This document shows, in pieces, positions 34,943 to 43,487 of a stretch of DNA of 64,000 nt (positions are counted from its first letter, which is position 1; every line of letters begins with the position of its first letter). Source of the stretch: Gemella haemolysans ATCC 10379 (GTDB taxonomy: Bacteria; Bacillota; Bacilli; Staphylococcales; Gemellaceae); assembly GCF_000173915.1 (NCBI RefSeq), contig NZ_ACDZ02000014.1:1-64000 (forward strand), read 5' to 3'. Made by a program: the position numbers and the translations under genes. The notes below the pieces were generated by a model. It did no database searches, was not told the DNA's origin, and saw only the letters and a program-made list of their open reading frames with translations.

Positions 34943-34971
34943 TTGCAATATGAAAAAAAGTGTGTTATTAT
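34943..34971 (+). promoter_or_regulatory. Promoter of the T-box/valS transcript
   Basis: TTGCAA, 17 bases, TATTAT, immediately before the T-box leader. Confidence 0.7.
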
Positions 34972-34979
34972 ATTAAACA

Positions 34980-35236
34980 TATTTTAATTATAAAATATAT
35001 GCGATGAGCCGATAAGTAGAAGTTCTTGCGTACCGTAGGATACAGAAAAGAAATCAGTGGTTGAGAGATTTCTCCTAGACAGGACTTTGAAGTAGACGGT
35101 GAGCATTTAGAGTGAAAGTAAGTAGCTTTAAACGTGGTTAGAGCGTTAATCTTATTAAGTGCTAATTTATATAATTAGAATAAAGGTGGTACCACGGAAA
35201 CTTTCGTCCTTATGTAAGGATGGAGGTTATTTTTTT
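34980..35236 (+). promoter_or_regulatory. T-box leader of valS
   Basis: A tRNA-sensing leader. The conserved T-box AAAGGTGGTACCACGG is at 35182-35197, followed by a terminator hairpin (GTCCTTATGTAAGGA...) and a T-run ending near 35236. Stem I features (GATGAGCC, AGTAGAAG) lie at the start. A GTA at 35092-35094 is a candidate valine specifier codon, consistent with the downstream gene. Uncharged tRNA-Val would allow readthrough. Confidence 0.9.
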
Positions 35237-35317
35237 TTATCTAGAAAAATTATCACCAATACAATTAGAAAAAGTAAAAATAATTAATAATAAAATAAAA
35301 ATTTAGGAGGAACAGTC

Positions 35318-37960
35318 ATGACTGAAATGTCTACAAAATATAATCCGACCGAAGTAGAAAATAATCGCTACAACTGGTGGTTGGAAAAAGAAGTTTTTAA
35401 AGCTGATAATAAAAGTAAAAAGAATCCATATACAATCGTAATTCCACCACCAAACGTAACTGGTAAATTACACATTGGGCATGCTTGGGATACAACTCTA
35501 CAAGATATGTTAACACGTTACAAACGTCTTAAAGGATTTGACGTACTTTACCTTCCAGGTATGGACCACGCTGGTATTTCAACGCAAGCTAAAGTAGAAG
35601 CTAAAATGCGTGAAGAAGGATTAAGTCGTTATGACTTAGGTCGTGAAAAATTCTTAGAACGTGCATGGGAATGGAAAGAAGAATATGCTGGATATATTCG
35701 TGCACAATGGGCTAAACTTGGATTAGGTTTAGACTACTCAAGAGAAAGATTTACATTAGATGAAGGATTAAATAAAGCAGTAACGAAAATTTTCGTAGAT
35801 CACTACAACAATGGTACAATCTATCGTGGTGAGAAAATTATCAACTGGGATCCAGTTCAAAGAACTGCATTATCTAACATCGAAGTAATTCACAAAGACG
35901 TAGAAGGTGCATTCTATCACCTTAAATATTTCTTAGCTGATGGAAGTGGAGACTATCTAGAAGTAGCAACTACTCGTCCTGAAACTCTATTCGGAGATAC
36001 TGCGGTTGCTGTTCATCCTGATGATGAAAGATATCAAAAATATATTGGTAAAACAGTTCTTTTACCAGTAACAAATAAAGAAATTCCTGTTATTGCAGAT
36101 GAGTATGTAGAAAAAGATTTCGGAAGTGGAGTAGTTAAAATAACTCCTGCTCATGATCCAAATGACTTTGAAGTAGGTGAACGTCATAACTTAGAACGTA
36201 TCATCGTTATGGATGAAGGTGCTGTTATGAATGAACATGCTGATAAGTATAACGGTATGGATCGTTTTGAATGTCGTAAAGCTCTTATTGCTGATTTACA
36301 AGAAAGTGGAGTATGCTTCAAAATTGAAAAACACCTTCACTCAGTAGGACACTCTGAGCGTAGTGGTGCTGTTGTTGAACCATACCTTTCTAAACAATGG
36401 TTTGTTGATATGAAGCCTCTTGCTGATAAAGTATTAGAAAATCAAAAAGATGCAGATAGAAAAGTTAACTTCTATCCACCTCGTTTTGAAAATACGTTAA
36501 ATACTTGGATGGAAAATATCCAAGACTGGTGTATTTCTCGTCAATTATGGTGGGGACACCGTATTCCAGCATGGTATCACAAAGAAACTGGTGAAGTTTA
36601 TGTTGATGTAAATCCACCAAAAGATATTGAAAACTATGTTCAAGATGAAGATGTTCTTGATACTTGGTACTCTTCAGCATTATTCCCATTCTCAACATTA
36701 GGATGGCCAGATTTAGAAAGTGAAGATTTCAAACGTTACTATCCAAATAGCTGTCTAGTAACTGGATATGACATCATCTTCTTCTGGGTTGCTCGTATGG
36801 TATTCCAAGGATTAGAATTTACAGGTACTCGTCCATTTGAAGATTGTTTAATCCACGGTTTAGTACGTGATGAACAAGGTCGTAAGATGAGTAAATCACT
36901 TGGTAATGGTGTAGATCCAATGGAAGTAATTGAACAATACGGAGCGGATAGCTTACGTTACTTCTTAGCTACGAACTCAACACCAGGTCAAGACTTACGT
37001 TATTCAACTGAGAAAATCGAAGCAAGTTGGAACTATATCAATAAAATTTGGAATGCTTCTCGTTTCGTAATCATGAACCTTGAAGGTTTCGAATACAGTG
37101 ATATTGATTTAACTGGAGAAAAAACATTAGCTGATAAATATATCTTAACAAAACTTGCTAAAACTATTGAAGACTTCGAAAGATTATTCGAAAAATATGA
37201 GTTTGGTGAAGCGAGTCGTATTCTTTACAACTTCGTATGGGAAGAGTTCTGTTCATGGTATATTGAAATTGCTAAGATTTCATTAAATGGTGAAGATGAA
37301 GCTGCGAAGAAAACTACTAAATCTATTTTAGTATATGTACTTGATGCTTCTCTGAAAATGTTACATCCATTTATGCCATTCGTAACTGAAGAAATTTGGC
37401 AACACATTCCTCACACAGGAGATAGTATTGTAACTAGTGAATTTGCTAAAGTTGAAGCAAGTCTAGTGTTTGAAAAAGAAACAGAAGATATGCAATTCAT
37501 CCAAGATGTAATTACTGCGGTTCGTAACATTCGTAGTGAAGTGAATGCGCCAATGTCTCGTGAAATTCCTATTAAGATTAAATACTCACAAGATAGCGTA
37601 AAAGAAGTACTATTAAGTGGTAGTGCGTATTTAGAAAAATTTGCCCGTCCTAGCGAACTTATTATCGAACGCGAAGTAGAAGCAAGTGAAACTGACATCA
37701 GTCGTATCTTACCAGGTGCTGAAATCTACGTTTCATTAAGTGATTTAATCGATGTAGACAAAGAAAAAGAACGTCTAGGAAAAGAATTAGAAAAATTACA
37801 ACAAGAATTAGATAGAGTAAATAAAAAACTTTCTAATGAAAAATTTGTCGGTTCTGCTCCAGAGGCTGTAGTAGCTAAAGAAAAAGAAAAACAAGCAACA
37901 TATCAAGAACAATATGATAGTGTTAAAGAAAGAATAGCTGCATTAGATAATTTAAAATAG
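35318..37960 (+). CDS. valS: Valyl-tRNA synthetase
   Basis: Class I aminoacyl-tRNA synthetase charging tRNA-Val. It has 880 residues, the normal length. HIGH is at residues 52-55, KMSKS near 524, an editing domain ([13 protein letters not shown]) lies between, and a C-terminal coiled-coil arm ([19 protein letters not shown]) is present. The gene sits behind a T-box leader, so expression rises when tRNA-Val is uncharged. Start after TAGGAGG. Confidence 0.98.
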   Translation: MTEMSTKYNPTEVENNRYNWWLEKEVFKADNKSKKNPYTIVIPPPNVTGKLHIGHAWDTTLQDMLTRYKRLKGFDVLYLPGMDHAGISTQAKVEAKMREEGLSRYDLGREKFLERAWEWKEEYAGYIRAQWAKLGLGLDYSRERFTLDEGLNKAVTKIFVDHYNNGTIYRGEKIINWDPVQRTALSNIEVIHKDVEGAFYHLKYFLADGSGDYLEVATTRPETLFGDTAVAVHPDDERYQKYIGKTVLLPVTNKEIPVIADEYVEKDFGSGVVKITPAHDPNDFEVGERHNLERIIVMDEGAVMNEHADKYNGMDRFECRKALIADLQESGVCFKIEKHLHSVGHSERSGAVVEPYLSKQWFVDMKPLADKVLENQKDADRKVNFYPPRFENTLNTWMENIQDWCISRQLWWGHRIPAWYHKETGEVYVDVNPPKDIENYVQDEDVLDTWYSSALFPFSTLGWPDLESEDFKRYYPNSCLVTGYDIIFFWVARMVFQGLEFTGTRPFEDCLIHGLVRDEQGRKMSKSLGNGVDPMEVIEQYGADSLRYFLATNSTPGQDLRYSTEKIEASWNYINKIWNASRFVIMNLEGFEYSDIDLTGEKTLADKYILTKLAKTIEDFERLFEKYEFGEASRILYNFVWEEFCSWYIEIAKISLNGEDEAAKKTTKSILVYVLDASLKMLHPFMPFVTEEIWQHIPHTGDSIVTSEFAKVEASLVFEKETEDMQFIQDVITAVRNIRSEVNAPMSREIPIKIKYSQDSVKEVLLSGSAYLEKFARPSELIIEREVEASETDISRILPGAEIYVSLSDLIDVDKEKERLGKELEKLQQELDRVNKKLSNEKFVGSAPEAVVAKEKEKQATYQEQYDSVKERIAALDNLK

Positions 37961-37974
37961 TATAAAATAAAATA

Positions 37975-38019
37975 GATAGTGATTCGAAAATCGATACGAT
38001 TTTCGAATCACTATCTTAA
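37975..38019 (+). terminator. Terminator after valS
   Basis: A perfect stem of about 18 bp (GATAGTGATTCGAAAATCG against CGATTTTCGAATCACTATC). Confidence 0.88.
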
Positions 38020-38025
38020 TTTATG

Positions 38026-38066
38026 TTAAAAACTCTAGGCTAGTTCTACCTAGCTTAGAGTTTTTT
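38026..38066 (-). terminator. Terminator of the LPXTG microprotein operon
   Basis: AAAAACTCTA...TAGAGTTTTT arms with inner CTAG pairs. A T-run is present in the minus direction. It directly follows, and slightly overlaps, the stop codon. Confidence 0.85.
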
Positions 38067-38202
38067 AATCATCTTTATTATTCTTTTTTCTCCAGATTAG
38101 GAAGAAAATTACGGCGATTATTATGATTATACCGATGTATGCACCATAATTCTTAACCGCTTCGCCTGTATTAGGAAGAGTATTTAGTGATAGTAGATTC
38201 AT
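38065..38202 (-). CDS. 45-residue LPXTG microprotein (sorting signal without a domain)
   Basis: Small gene behind GAGGA (6 bases before ATG). Its product is MNLLSLNTLPNTGEAVKNYG, then a hydrophobic stretch (AYIGIIIIIAVIFFLIW) and a charged tail RKKNNKDD. This is a complete cell-wall sorting signal (LPNTG, hydrophobic span, positive tail) with only eight residues before it and no signal peptide. It follows the 199-residue gene on the same strand by about 18 bases, in one operon closed by a terminator. It is either a true tail-anchored microprotein, a sortase substrate or decoy, or the relic of a larger surface protein. Confidence 0.7.
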   Translation of the reverse strand: MNLLSLNTLPNTGEAVKNYGAYIGIIIIIAVIFFLIWRKKNNKDD

Positions 38203-38219
38203 CTTAAATCCTCGTTATA

Positions 38220-38819
38220 TTATTTTTCTTCTTTTTGTTCAGGAGTGTTGTTTAGAACTTCAGTTTCAACACGTTCTTTAACAGAATCTAAAGTTTCAGA
38301 TGATTTATTAGCGAAATCTTCAACTTTTTCTTGAACATTTGATTCCTCAACGTCTTTTTTGATGTTAGAAACTTGATCTTTAATTTTTTCGAAAGAAGAA
38401 AGAGCTTTTTCTTTGTAAGCTTCTACTGAAGGTTTGAATTCTTCAACGATTTTTTTTGCATCTCCTAAGTTTTCTTTAACTTCTGCAGTGTATTCTTTTA
38501 CGTTAGATACATGTCCTTTAATATCTGTTACATTACTAGATAATTCTTTTCCGTAATCAACAGCATCGTTGTATTTATTCTCTAAAGCATTTTTAGCCTT
38601 TTTAAGATTTTTTACTAGGTCGTTGTATAGGTAGATTGCCGCTTCTTCAACACCGTTTTTCTTAGTGTAACGAATCATACAACGTGTGTAACCATAGTAA
38701 TCTTTAGATTTTTTCTTAACGTATTCAGTGTGATCTTCTACTTTATTTGGATTTTTTGAATAATAGTTAGCAATGGCTATTCCTGTACCAATTGCAAATA
38801 GTTTTGATAATTTTGACAT
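38220..38819 (-). CDS. YtxH-like coiled-coil protein, unknown
   Basis: A 199-residue protein with a short hydrophobic N-terminal stretch (LFAIGTGIAIANYYS) and a long charged, helical remainder with heptad-like repeats (VTDIKGHVSNVKEYTAEVKENLGDAK...). The composition recalls YtxH/DUF948-type stress or envelope proteins; no specific function is visible. Start after GAGGGGAAAAATTGT. It is cotranscribed with the LPNTG microprotein, hinting at an envelope role for the pair. Confidence 0.75.
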   Translation of the reverse strand: MSKLSKLFAIGTGIAIANYYSKNPNKVEDHTEYVKKKSKDYYGYTRCMIRYTKKNGVEEAAIYLYNDLVKNLKKAKNALENKYNDAVDYGKELSSNVTDIKGHVSNVKEYTAEVKENLGDAKKIVEEFKPSVEAYKEKALSSFEKIKDQVSNIKKDVEESNVQEKVEDFANKSSETLDSVKERVETEVLNNTPEQKEEK

Positions 38820-38989
38820 ACAATTTTTCCCCTCAATATATTATTAAATTAATTATAACATATAAATATTTAAATTTAAATAAAATAGATATCGAGTAAC
38901 TCTATTTTAATATTTTGGTAATAAATGTTATTAATATCACATAATATATCTATTTTAAAAGTAAATAGTAGAATATATTAAAAATATTA

Positions 38990-39042
38990 TTACACATTAA
39001 TTAATGATAACGCTTGAATTAATGTGTAACATATTGTATAAT
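38990..39042 (+). promoter_or_regulatory. Promoter with 13-bp operator-like palindrome before the ccpN-like gene
   Basis: TTACACATTAATT (38990-39002) and AATTAATGTGTAA (39017-39029) form a perfect inverted repeat. It straddles the -35 TTGAAT (39014-39019), which is 17 bases before TATAAT (39037-39042). The arrangement suits autoregulation or a repressor site. Confidence 0.65.
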
Positions 39043-39070
39043 AAAAAATATAATACAAGAAGGAGGAGCA

Positions 39071-39688
39071 ATGAAACTTACTGAAAGACATAAAGCTATA
39101 ATTGAAATAGTAAAGAATTTTGAACCGATAACAAGTGATGAAATTGCAGAAAAACTTTCTTTGGGGAAATCTACTTTAAGAAATGACCTTGCGGTCTTAG
39201 GAATGTTAGAGATTTTGGAAGCAAAACCTAATGTTGGATATTACTATAATTATAACTTTTCACCAGGAGAACAACGCGAAGAAATAAAAAGTAAATTAGT
39301 TAAAGATGTAATGGGGATAGCGATAACGGCTAAGAGTACAGCAAATTATTCTGAGGTATTATCGAAATTATTTATTTATGATGTAGGTACTATTTTTATT
39401 GTAGATGAGAATAATCACCTTGCTGGTGTAACATCTAGAAAGGATATGCTGAAATTATCTAGAAATGCTGATGGACAAAATCTTCCTATAGTATTAGCGA
39501 TGACTCGTGTGCCAAACGTTATATATATATATGAAGATGAGTTAGTTTCTGATGCATTAAGAAAATTAATTTTACATGAGATTGATTGCTTACCTGTTGT
39601 AAGGGACGAAAAAGATGGTAAGGTAATCGTTGGGAAAATATCGAAAACTACATTAATTAAGTTATTATTGGAAATGCTGGAGGGATAA
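39071..39688 (+). CDS. ccpN: CcpN-like regulator: HTH plus two CBS domains
   Basis: A 205-residue DNA-binding regulator. An N-terminal winged helix (TSDEIAEKLSLGKSTLRNDLAVLG) is followed by two CBS domains (about residues 78-140 and 145-205) that sense nucleotides. In Bacillus the orthologue CcpN represses gluconeogenic genes and sits next to the PpsR-type gene, as here. The target in this organism is probably ppdK downstream and perhaps itself, given the palindrome at its promoter. AAGGAGGAG precedes the ATG. Confidence 0.88.
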   Translation: MKLTERHKAIIEIVKNFEPITSDEIAEKLSLGKSTLRNDLAVLGMLEILEAKPNVGYYYNYNFSPGEQREEIKSKLVKDVMGIAITAKSTANYSEVLSKLFIYDVGTIFIVDENNHLAGVTSRKDMLKLSRNADGQNLPIVLAMTRVPNVIYIYEDELVSDALRKLILHEIDCLPVVRDEKDGKVIVGKISKTTLIKLLLEMLEG

Positions 39689-39689
39689 T

Positions 39690-40499
39690 ATGTTAACTGT
39701 ACATATAATTTCAGATTCAATAGGAAACACTGCAAAGGATGTGGTTGATGCAGCACTTGTGCAGTTTTCTTATGAGAATAAGGAGTATAAAGTACTTAAA
39801 AACTCCAATGTTTGTACGAAAGAAAAAATAGATTGTATTATATCCAATGTAAATGAGGGAGATGTAATTGTTCAAACATTAGTTGATGGTGCTTTAGCAA
39901 GCTACGTGAAAGAAAAAGGGTTAGAAAATAATATAAAAGTTATTGATCTATTAAGTGAAATGCTTAGTACTTTTGAAGAAAAATTAGGAGTAAAAGCTGA
40001 AGGGAATCCTGGTTTAAATAGAAAGATGGGAGAGGAGTATTTCAAGAGAATAGATGCTTTAGAATTTGCTGTGAAGTATGATGATGGGAAGGATATAAAT
40101 GGTCTAAAAGAAGCAGATGTTATAATCTTAGGTGTATCAAGAACTTCTAAAACGCCATTAAGCTTATATTTAGCAAATAGAAACATTAAAGTTATGAATG
40201 TTCCTATTATTCAAGACTTGATACTTCCGGAACAGCTATATGAAGTAAAAAGAAAAGTAATTGGTTTAACGAATTCAGTAGAACAACTTAATAAGTTGAG
40301 GGAAGAAAGATTGAAGACTCTAGGAGTATCAGGGAATTCGGATTATACTGATGAAATACAAATTTTCGAAGAGTTAGAATATGCTCTAGAGATTATGGGA
40401 AAACTTTGATGTCCGATAATAGACGTTCAAAATAAAGCTGTTGAGGAGACAGCTGAATTGATAATTGGGATTATGAGAGAAAGAGGCCTAAAGGTTTAA
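39690..40499 (+). pseudogene. ppsR: PEP synthase/PPDK regulatory protein with in-frame TGA
   Basis: Bifunctional kinase/pyrophosphorylase of the DUF299 family that (de)activates PPDK by phosphorylating a Thr. Visible are VHIISDSIGNTAKDVVDAA at the start and the P-loop-like GVSRTSKTPLSLYLA around residue 150. The frame stops at TGA 40407-40409 (239 residues), but the same frame goes on for 29 codons with the family's normal end (CPIIDVQNKAVEETAELI...) to TAA 40497. The stop falls where Gly is usual (KLGCP), so GGA to TGA by one base change is likely. Either the product is truncated and maybe still active, or the gene is inactive, or the stop is read through. Confidence 0.85.
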
Positions 40500-40561
40500 A
40501 CAAAAATAATAAAAAGAAATAATTATATAAAATAATAATTTTTTTATGGGGGGATTTTACA

Positions 40562-43198
40562 ATGTCAAAAAAATATGTTTATAATTTCAGTGAAGGAAAT
40601 AAAGATATGAAATCTTTATTAGGGGGAAAAGGAGCAAACCTTGGAGAGATGAAAGGTTTAGGGATTAGTGTTCCTCCTGGTTTTACTATTACTACAGAAA
40701 GTTGTAATAGTTATTATGAAAATGGGGAAAGAATTAAACCTGAGATTTTAAAACAGATTAACGAACAACTTCAAATTTTAGAAGAAAATATTGGGAAAAA
40801 ATTAGGAAGTATTGATAATCCTTTATTGGTGTCTGTTCGAAGTGGTGCAGTATTTTCTATGCCAGGAATGATGGATACTATTTTAAATCTGGGATTAAAT
40901 GATGAAACTACTATAGCATTGGCTAAGAAGAATAATAACTATCGTTTTGCTTATGATAGTTATAGAAGATTTATCCAAATGTTCTCAGATGTCGTTATGG
41001 ATGTAGAAAAATATAAGTTTGAGGAAGTTTTAACTAGAGTTAAAAATGCTAATGGCTACGAGCAAGATAGTGAATTAAATGAGAAAGATTTGTTTAATAT
41101 TGTTGAAGAGTTTAAGGCAATTTATAAAAAAGAAGTAGGTCGAGAATTTCCTATGAGTGTAAAAGAGCAGCTTATGCTAGCTATTGAAGCTGTTTTTAGA
41201 TCATGGAATAATAATCGTGCTAAAGTATATAGAAGACTACACAATATTAGTGATAAACTTGGTACAGCTGTAAATATTCAAGCTATGGTGTTTGGTAATA
41301 TGGGAGATAATTGTGGTACTGGAGTTTCATTTAGTAGAAACCCTGTAACTGGAGAGGATGAACTTTTTGGTGAATATCTAATTAATGCGCAAGGGGAAGA
41401 TGTTGTAGCAGGTATAAGAACTCCTAAAAATATTAGTGTCTTAAAAGATGACATGCCACATTTATATAAAGAATTTGTTGAAATTTCTAAAAAATTAGAA
41501 CAACACTATAAAGACATGCAAGATATCGAGTTTACTATAGAAGATGGAAGGTTGTATATTCTTCAAACAAGAAACGCAAAAAGAACACCAAATGCAGTAG
41601 TTGAAGTAGCGGTATCACTAGCAGAAGAAGGTGTAATTTCTAAAGAAGAAGTGATTCTAAGAGTGGGAACAGAGGAGATTAATAAACTTCTTCATGCTAC
41701 ATTTGAGGAAAAATCATTAAAAGAAGCTAAACAATTAACTCAAGGGTTAGCGGCATCACCTGGTGCAGCAGTCGGTGGTATTTATTTCACAGCGCAAGAA
41801 GCAGTAGAAGCGGCGAAAACAAAACCTGTTATTTTAGTAAGAGAAGAAACTTCTCCAGAAGATATTGAAGGTATGATTAGCTCAGAGGCTATTGTAACTT
41901 TACGTGGAGGTATGACATCACATGCAGCTGTAGTAGCAAGAGGAATGGGGAAATGTTGTGTCTGTGGCTGCCAAAACATGATTATAAATTATGCTGAAAA
42001 AACGTTAAAAATTGCTGGAGTAACATTACATGAAGGTGATATAATCTCAGTCGATGGAAGCAGTGGAAAAGTGTATCTAGGTGAAGTAGATAAAGTTGAT
42101 GCCAAATTTAGCAATAGATTCAATAAACTTTTAGGATGGGCTGATGGAATTAGAGAACTTAAAGTACTAGCAAATGCAGATAATGAAACTGACGCTAAAG
42201 TTGCTTTTGAGTTTGGAGCAGAAGGAATAGGATTATGTAGAACAGAGCATATGTTCTTTGAAGAAGATAGAATTAGTCTAGTTAGAAAAATGATTTTAGC
42301 AAGTGATACTAATGAGAGACTTAGATTCTTAGATAGATTACAACCAATTCAAAGTGAAGATTTCTACAAGATTTTTAAAGAAGCTCAAGGTAAATCTGTT
42401 AATATAAGATTATTAGATCCACCGCTTCATGAGTTCTTACCAAAAGATAAAAATACTGTTAAGCTTATTGCCGAGGAAATAGGTATAAGTGTTAATCAAT
42501 TAGAAGCGAAAATAGCTAGCATTGCAGAATTCAATCCTATGATGGGACATCGTGGTTGTCGACTAGGTATTACATATCCAGAAATTTACTTAATGCAGGC
42601 GAAGGCTATTAGTTCAGCAGCGATTAGAGCTCGTAAAGAAGGTATTGAAGTAAATGTTGAAATTATGATTCCTTTAGTAGGATTAGAAAAAGAGCTAGCA
42701 GTGTTACGTGAACAAATCGTTGAACTTGTGGAAAAAGAAATTCAATTGTACAATGCAGACTTCAAATACAAAGTAGGAACGATGATTGAAATTCCTCGAG
42801 CTTGTCTAATTGCTGATAAGATTGCAGAACATGCAGATTTCTTCAGTTTCGGTACTAATGACTTAACTCAATTAACATTTGGTTACTCTAGAGATGACGC
42901 TGAAAAATTCATTGATATTTATAAGAAAAAAAATATCCTAGAGTCAGATCCATTTGTTCATCTTGATGATAGTGGAGTACTAGAACTTATGAAACTTGCA
43001 GTTGAAAAAGCCAAAACTACCAAGTCAGGTATTAAGCTTGGAATTTGTGGAGAACATGGTGGAGATGAAAGATCAATATTACTATGCTCTAAAATAGGCT
43101 TAGGATATGTATCGTGCTCACCATATAGGGTAATTATTGCCAGGATTGCGGCAGCTAAAGCAGCTATAAAAAATGTTGAAGCAGCAGTAAATAAATAA
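40562..43198 (+). CDS. ppdK: Pyruvate, phosphate dikinase
   Basis: Interconverts pyruvate, ATP and phosphate with PEP, AMP and pyrophosphate. It has 878 residues in the usual order: N-terminal ATP-grasp domain (GGKGANLGEM), swivelling His domain with GGMTSHAAVVARG (phosphorylated His near 455), and C-terminal PEP/pyruvate barrel (GIGLCRTEHMFF, GTNDLTQLTFG, GICGEHGG). GGGGGG precedes the ATG. It forms a cluster with the ccpN-like regulator and the interrupted ppsR, so loss of PpsR control would directly affect this enzyme. Confidence 0.97.
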   Translation: MSKKYVYNFSEGNKDMKSLLGGKGANLGEMKGLGISVPPGFTITTESCNSYYENGERIKPEILKQINEQLQILEENIGKKLGSIDNPLLVSVRSGAVFSMPGMMDTILNLGLNDETTIALAKKNNNYRFAYDSYRRFIQMFSDVVMDVEKYKFEEVLTRVKNANGYEQDSELNEKDLFNIVEEFKAIYKKEVGREFPMSVKEQLMLAIEAVFRSWNNNRAKVYRRLHNISDKLGTAVNIQAMVFGNMGDNCGTGVSFSRNPVTGEDELFGEYLINAQGEDVVAGIRTPKNISVLKDDMPHLYKEFVEISKKLEQHYKDMQDIEFTIEDGRLYILQTRNAKRTPNAVVEVAVSLAEEGVISKEEVILRVGTEEINKLLHATFEEKSLKEAKQLTQGLAASPGAAVGGIYFTAQEAVEAAKTKPVILVREETSPEDIEGMISSEAIVTLRGGMTSHAAVVARGMGKCCVCGCQNMIINYAEKTLKIAGVTLHEGDIISVDGSSGKVYLGEVDKVDAKFSNRFNKLLGWADGIRELKVLANADNETDAKVAFEFGAEGIGLCRTEHMFFEEDRISLVRKMILASDTNERLRFLDRLQPIQSEDFYKIFKEAQGKSVNIRLLDPPLHEFLPKDKNTVKLIAEEIGISVNQLEAKIASIAEFNPMMGHRGCRLGITYPEIYLMQAKAISSAAIRARKEGIEVNVEIMIPLVGLEKELAVLREQIVELVEKEIQLYNADFKYKVGTMIEIPRACLIADKIAEHADFFSFGTNDLTQLTFGYSRDDAEKFIDIYKKKNILESDPFVHLDDSGVLELMKLAVEKAKTTKSGIKLGICGEHGGDERSILLCSKIGLGYVSCSPYRVIIARIAAAKAAIKNVEAAVNK

Positions 43199-43201
43199 TA
43201 C

Positions 43202-43241
43202 AAAAAAAAGAAGTTATCAAAATAAGATAGCTTCTTTTTTT
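43202..43241 (+). terminator. Terminator after ppdK
   Basis: AAAAAAGAAG(T)TATC/GATA(G)CTTCTTTTTT stem followed by T. Confidence 0.88.
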
Positions 43242-43487
43242 ATGTAATAAAAAGATAGCTTAGAGTATAGTAGTAAATTATTTAAATTTGATATTAATTA
43301 ATAAGCTTATAATTGAAAGAGCTTGGCTTATGTTACAATATTGTTAAATAATAGTTAATATATGCAAAGTAAATTGATTTTTTTTTCAATATACATTAAA
43401 ATTAATGTAGTATATTATGACATTTTATTATGAGAAATTAATATGAATAAAGTGAAAGTTTAAATATATATAAAGAGAGGATATACT

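Noticed and set aside
40407-40409. TGA read as Gly (altered genetic code)
   Set aside because: TGA ends yvcK and other genes normally here; a single nonsense mutation is simpler.
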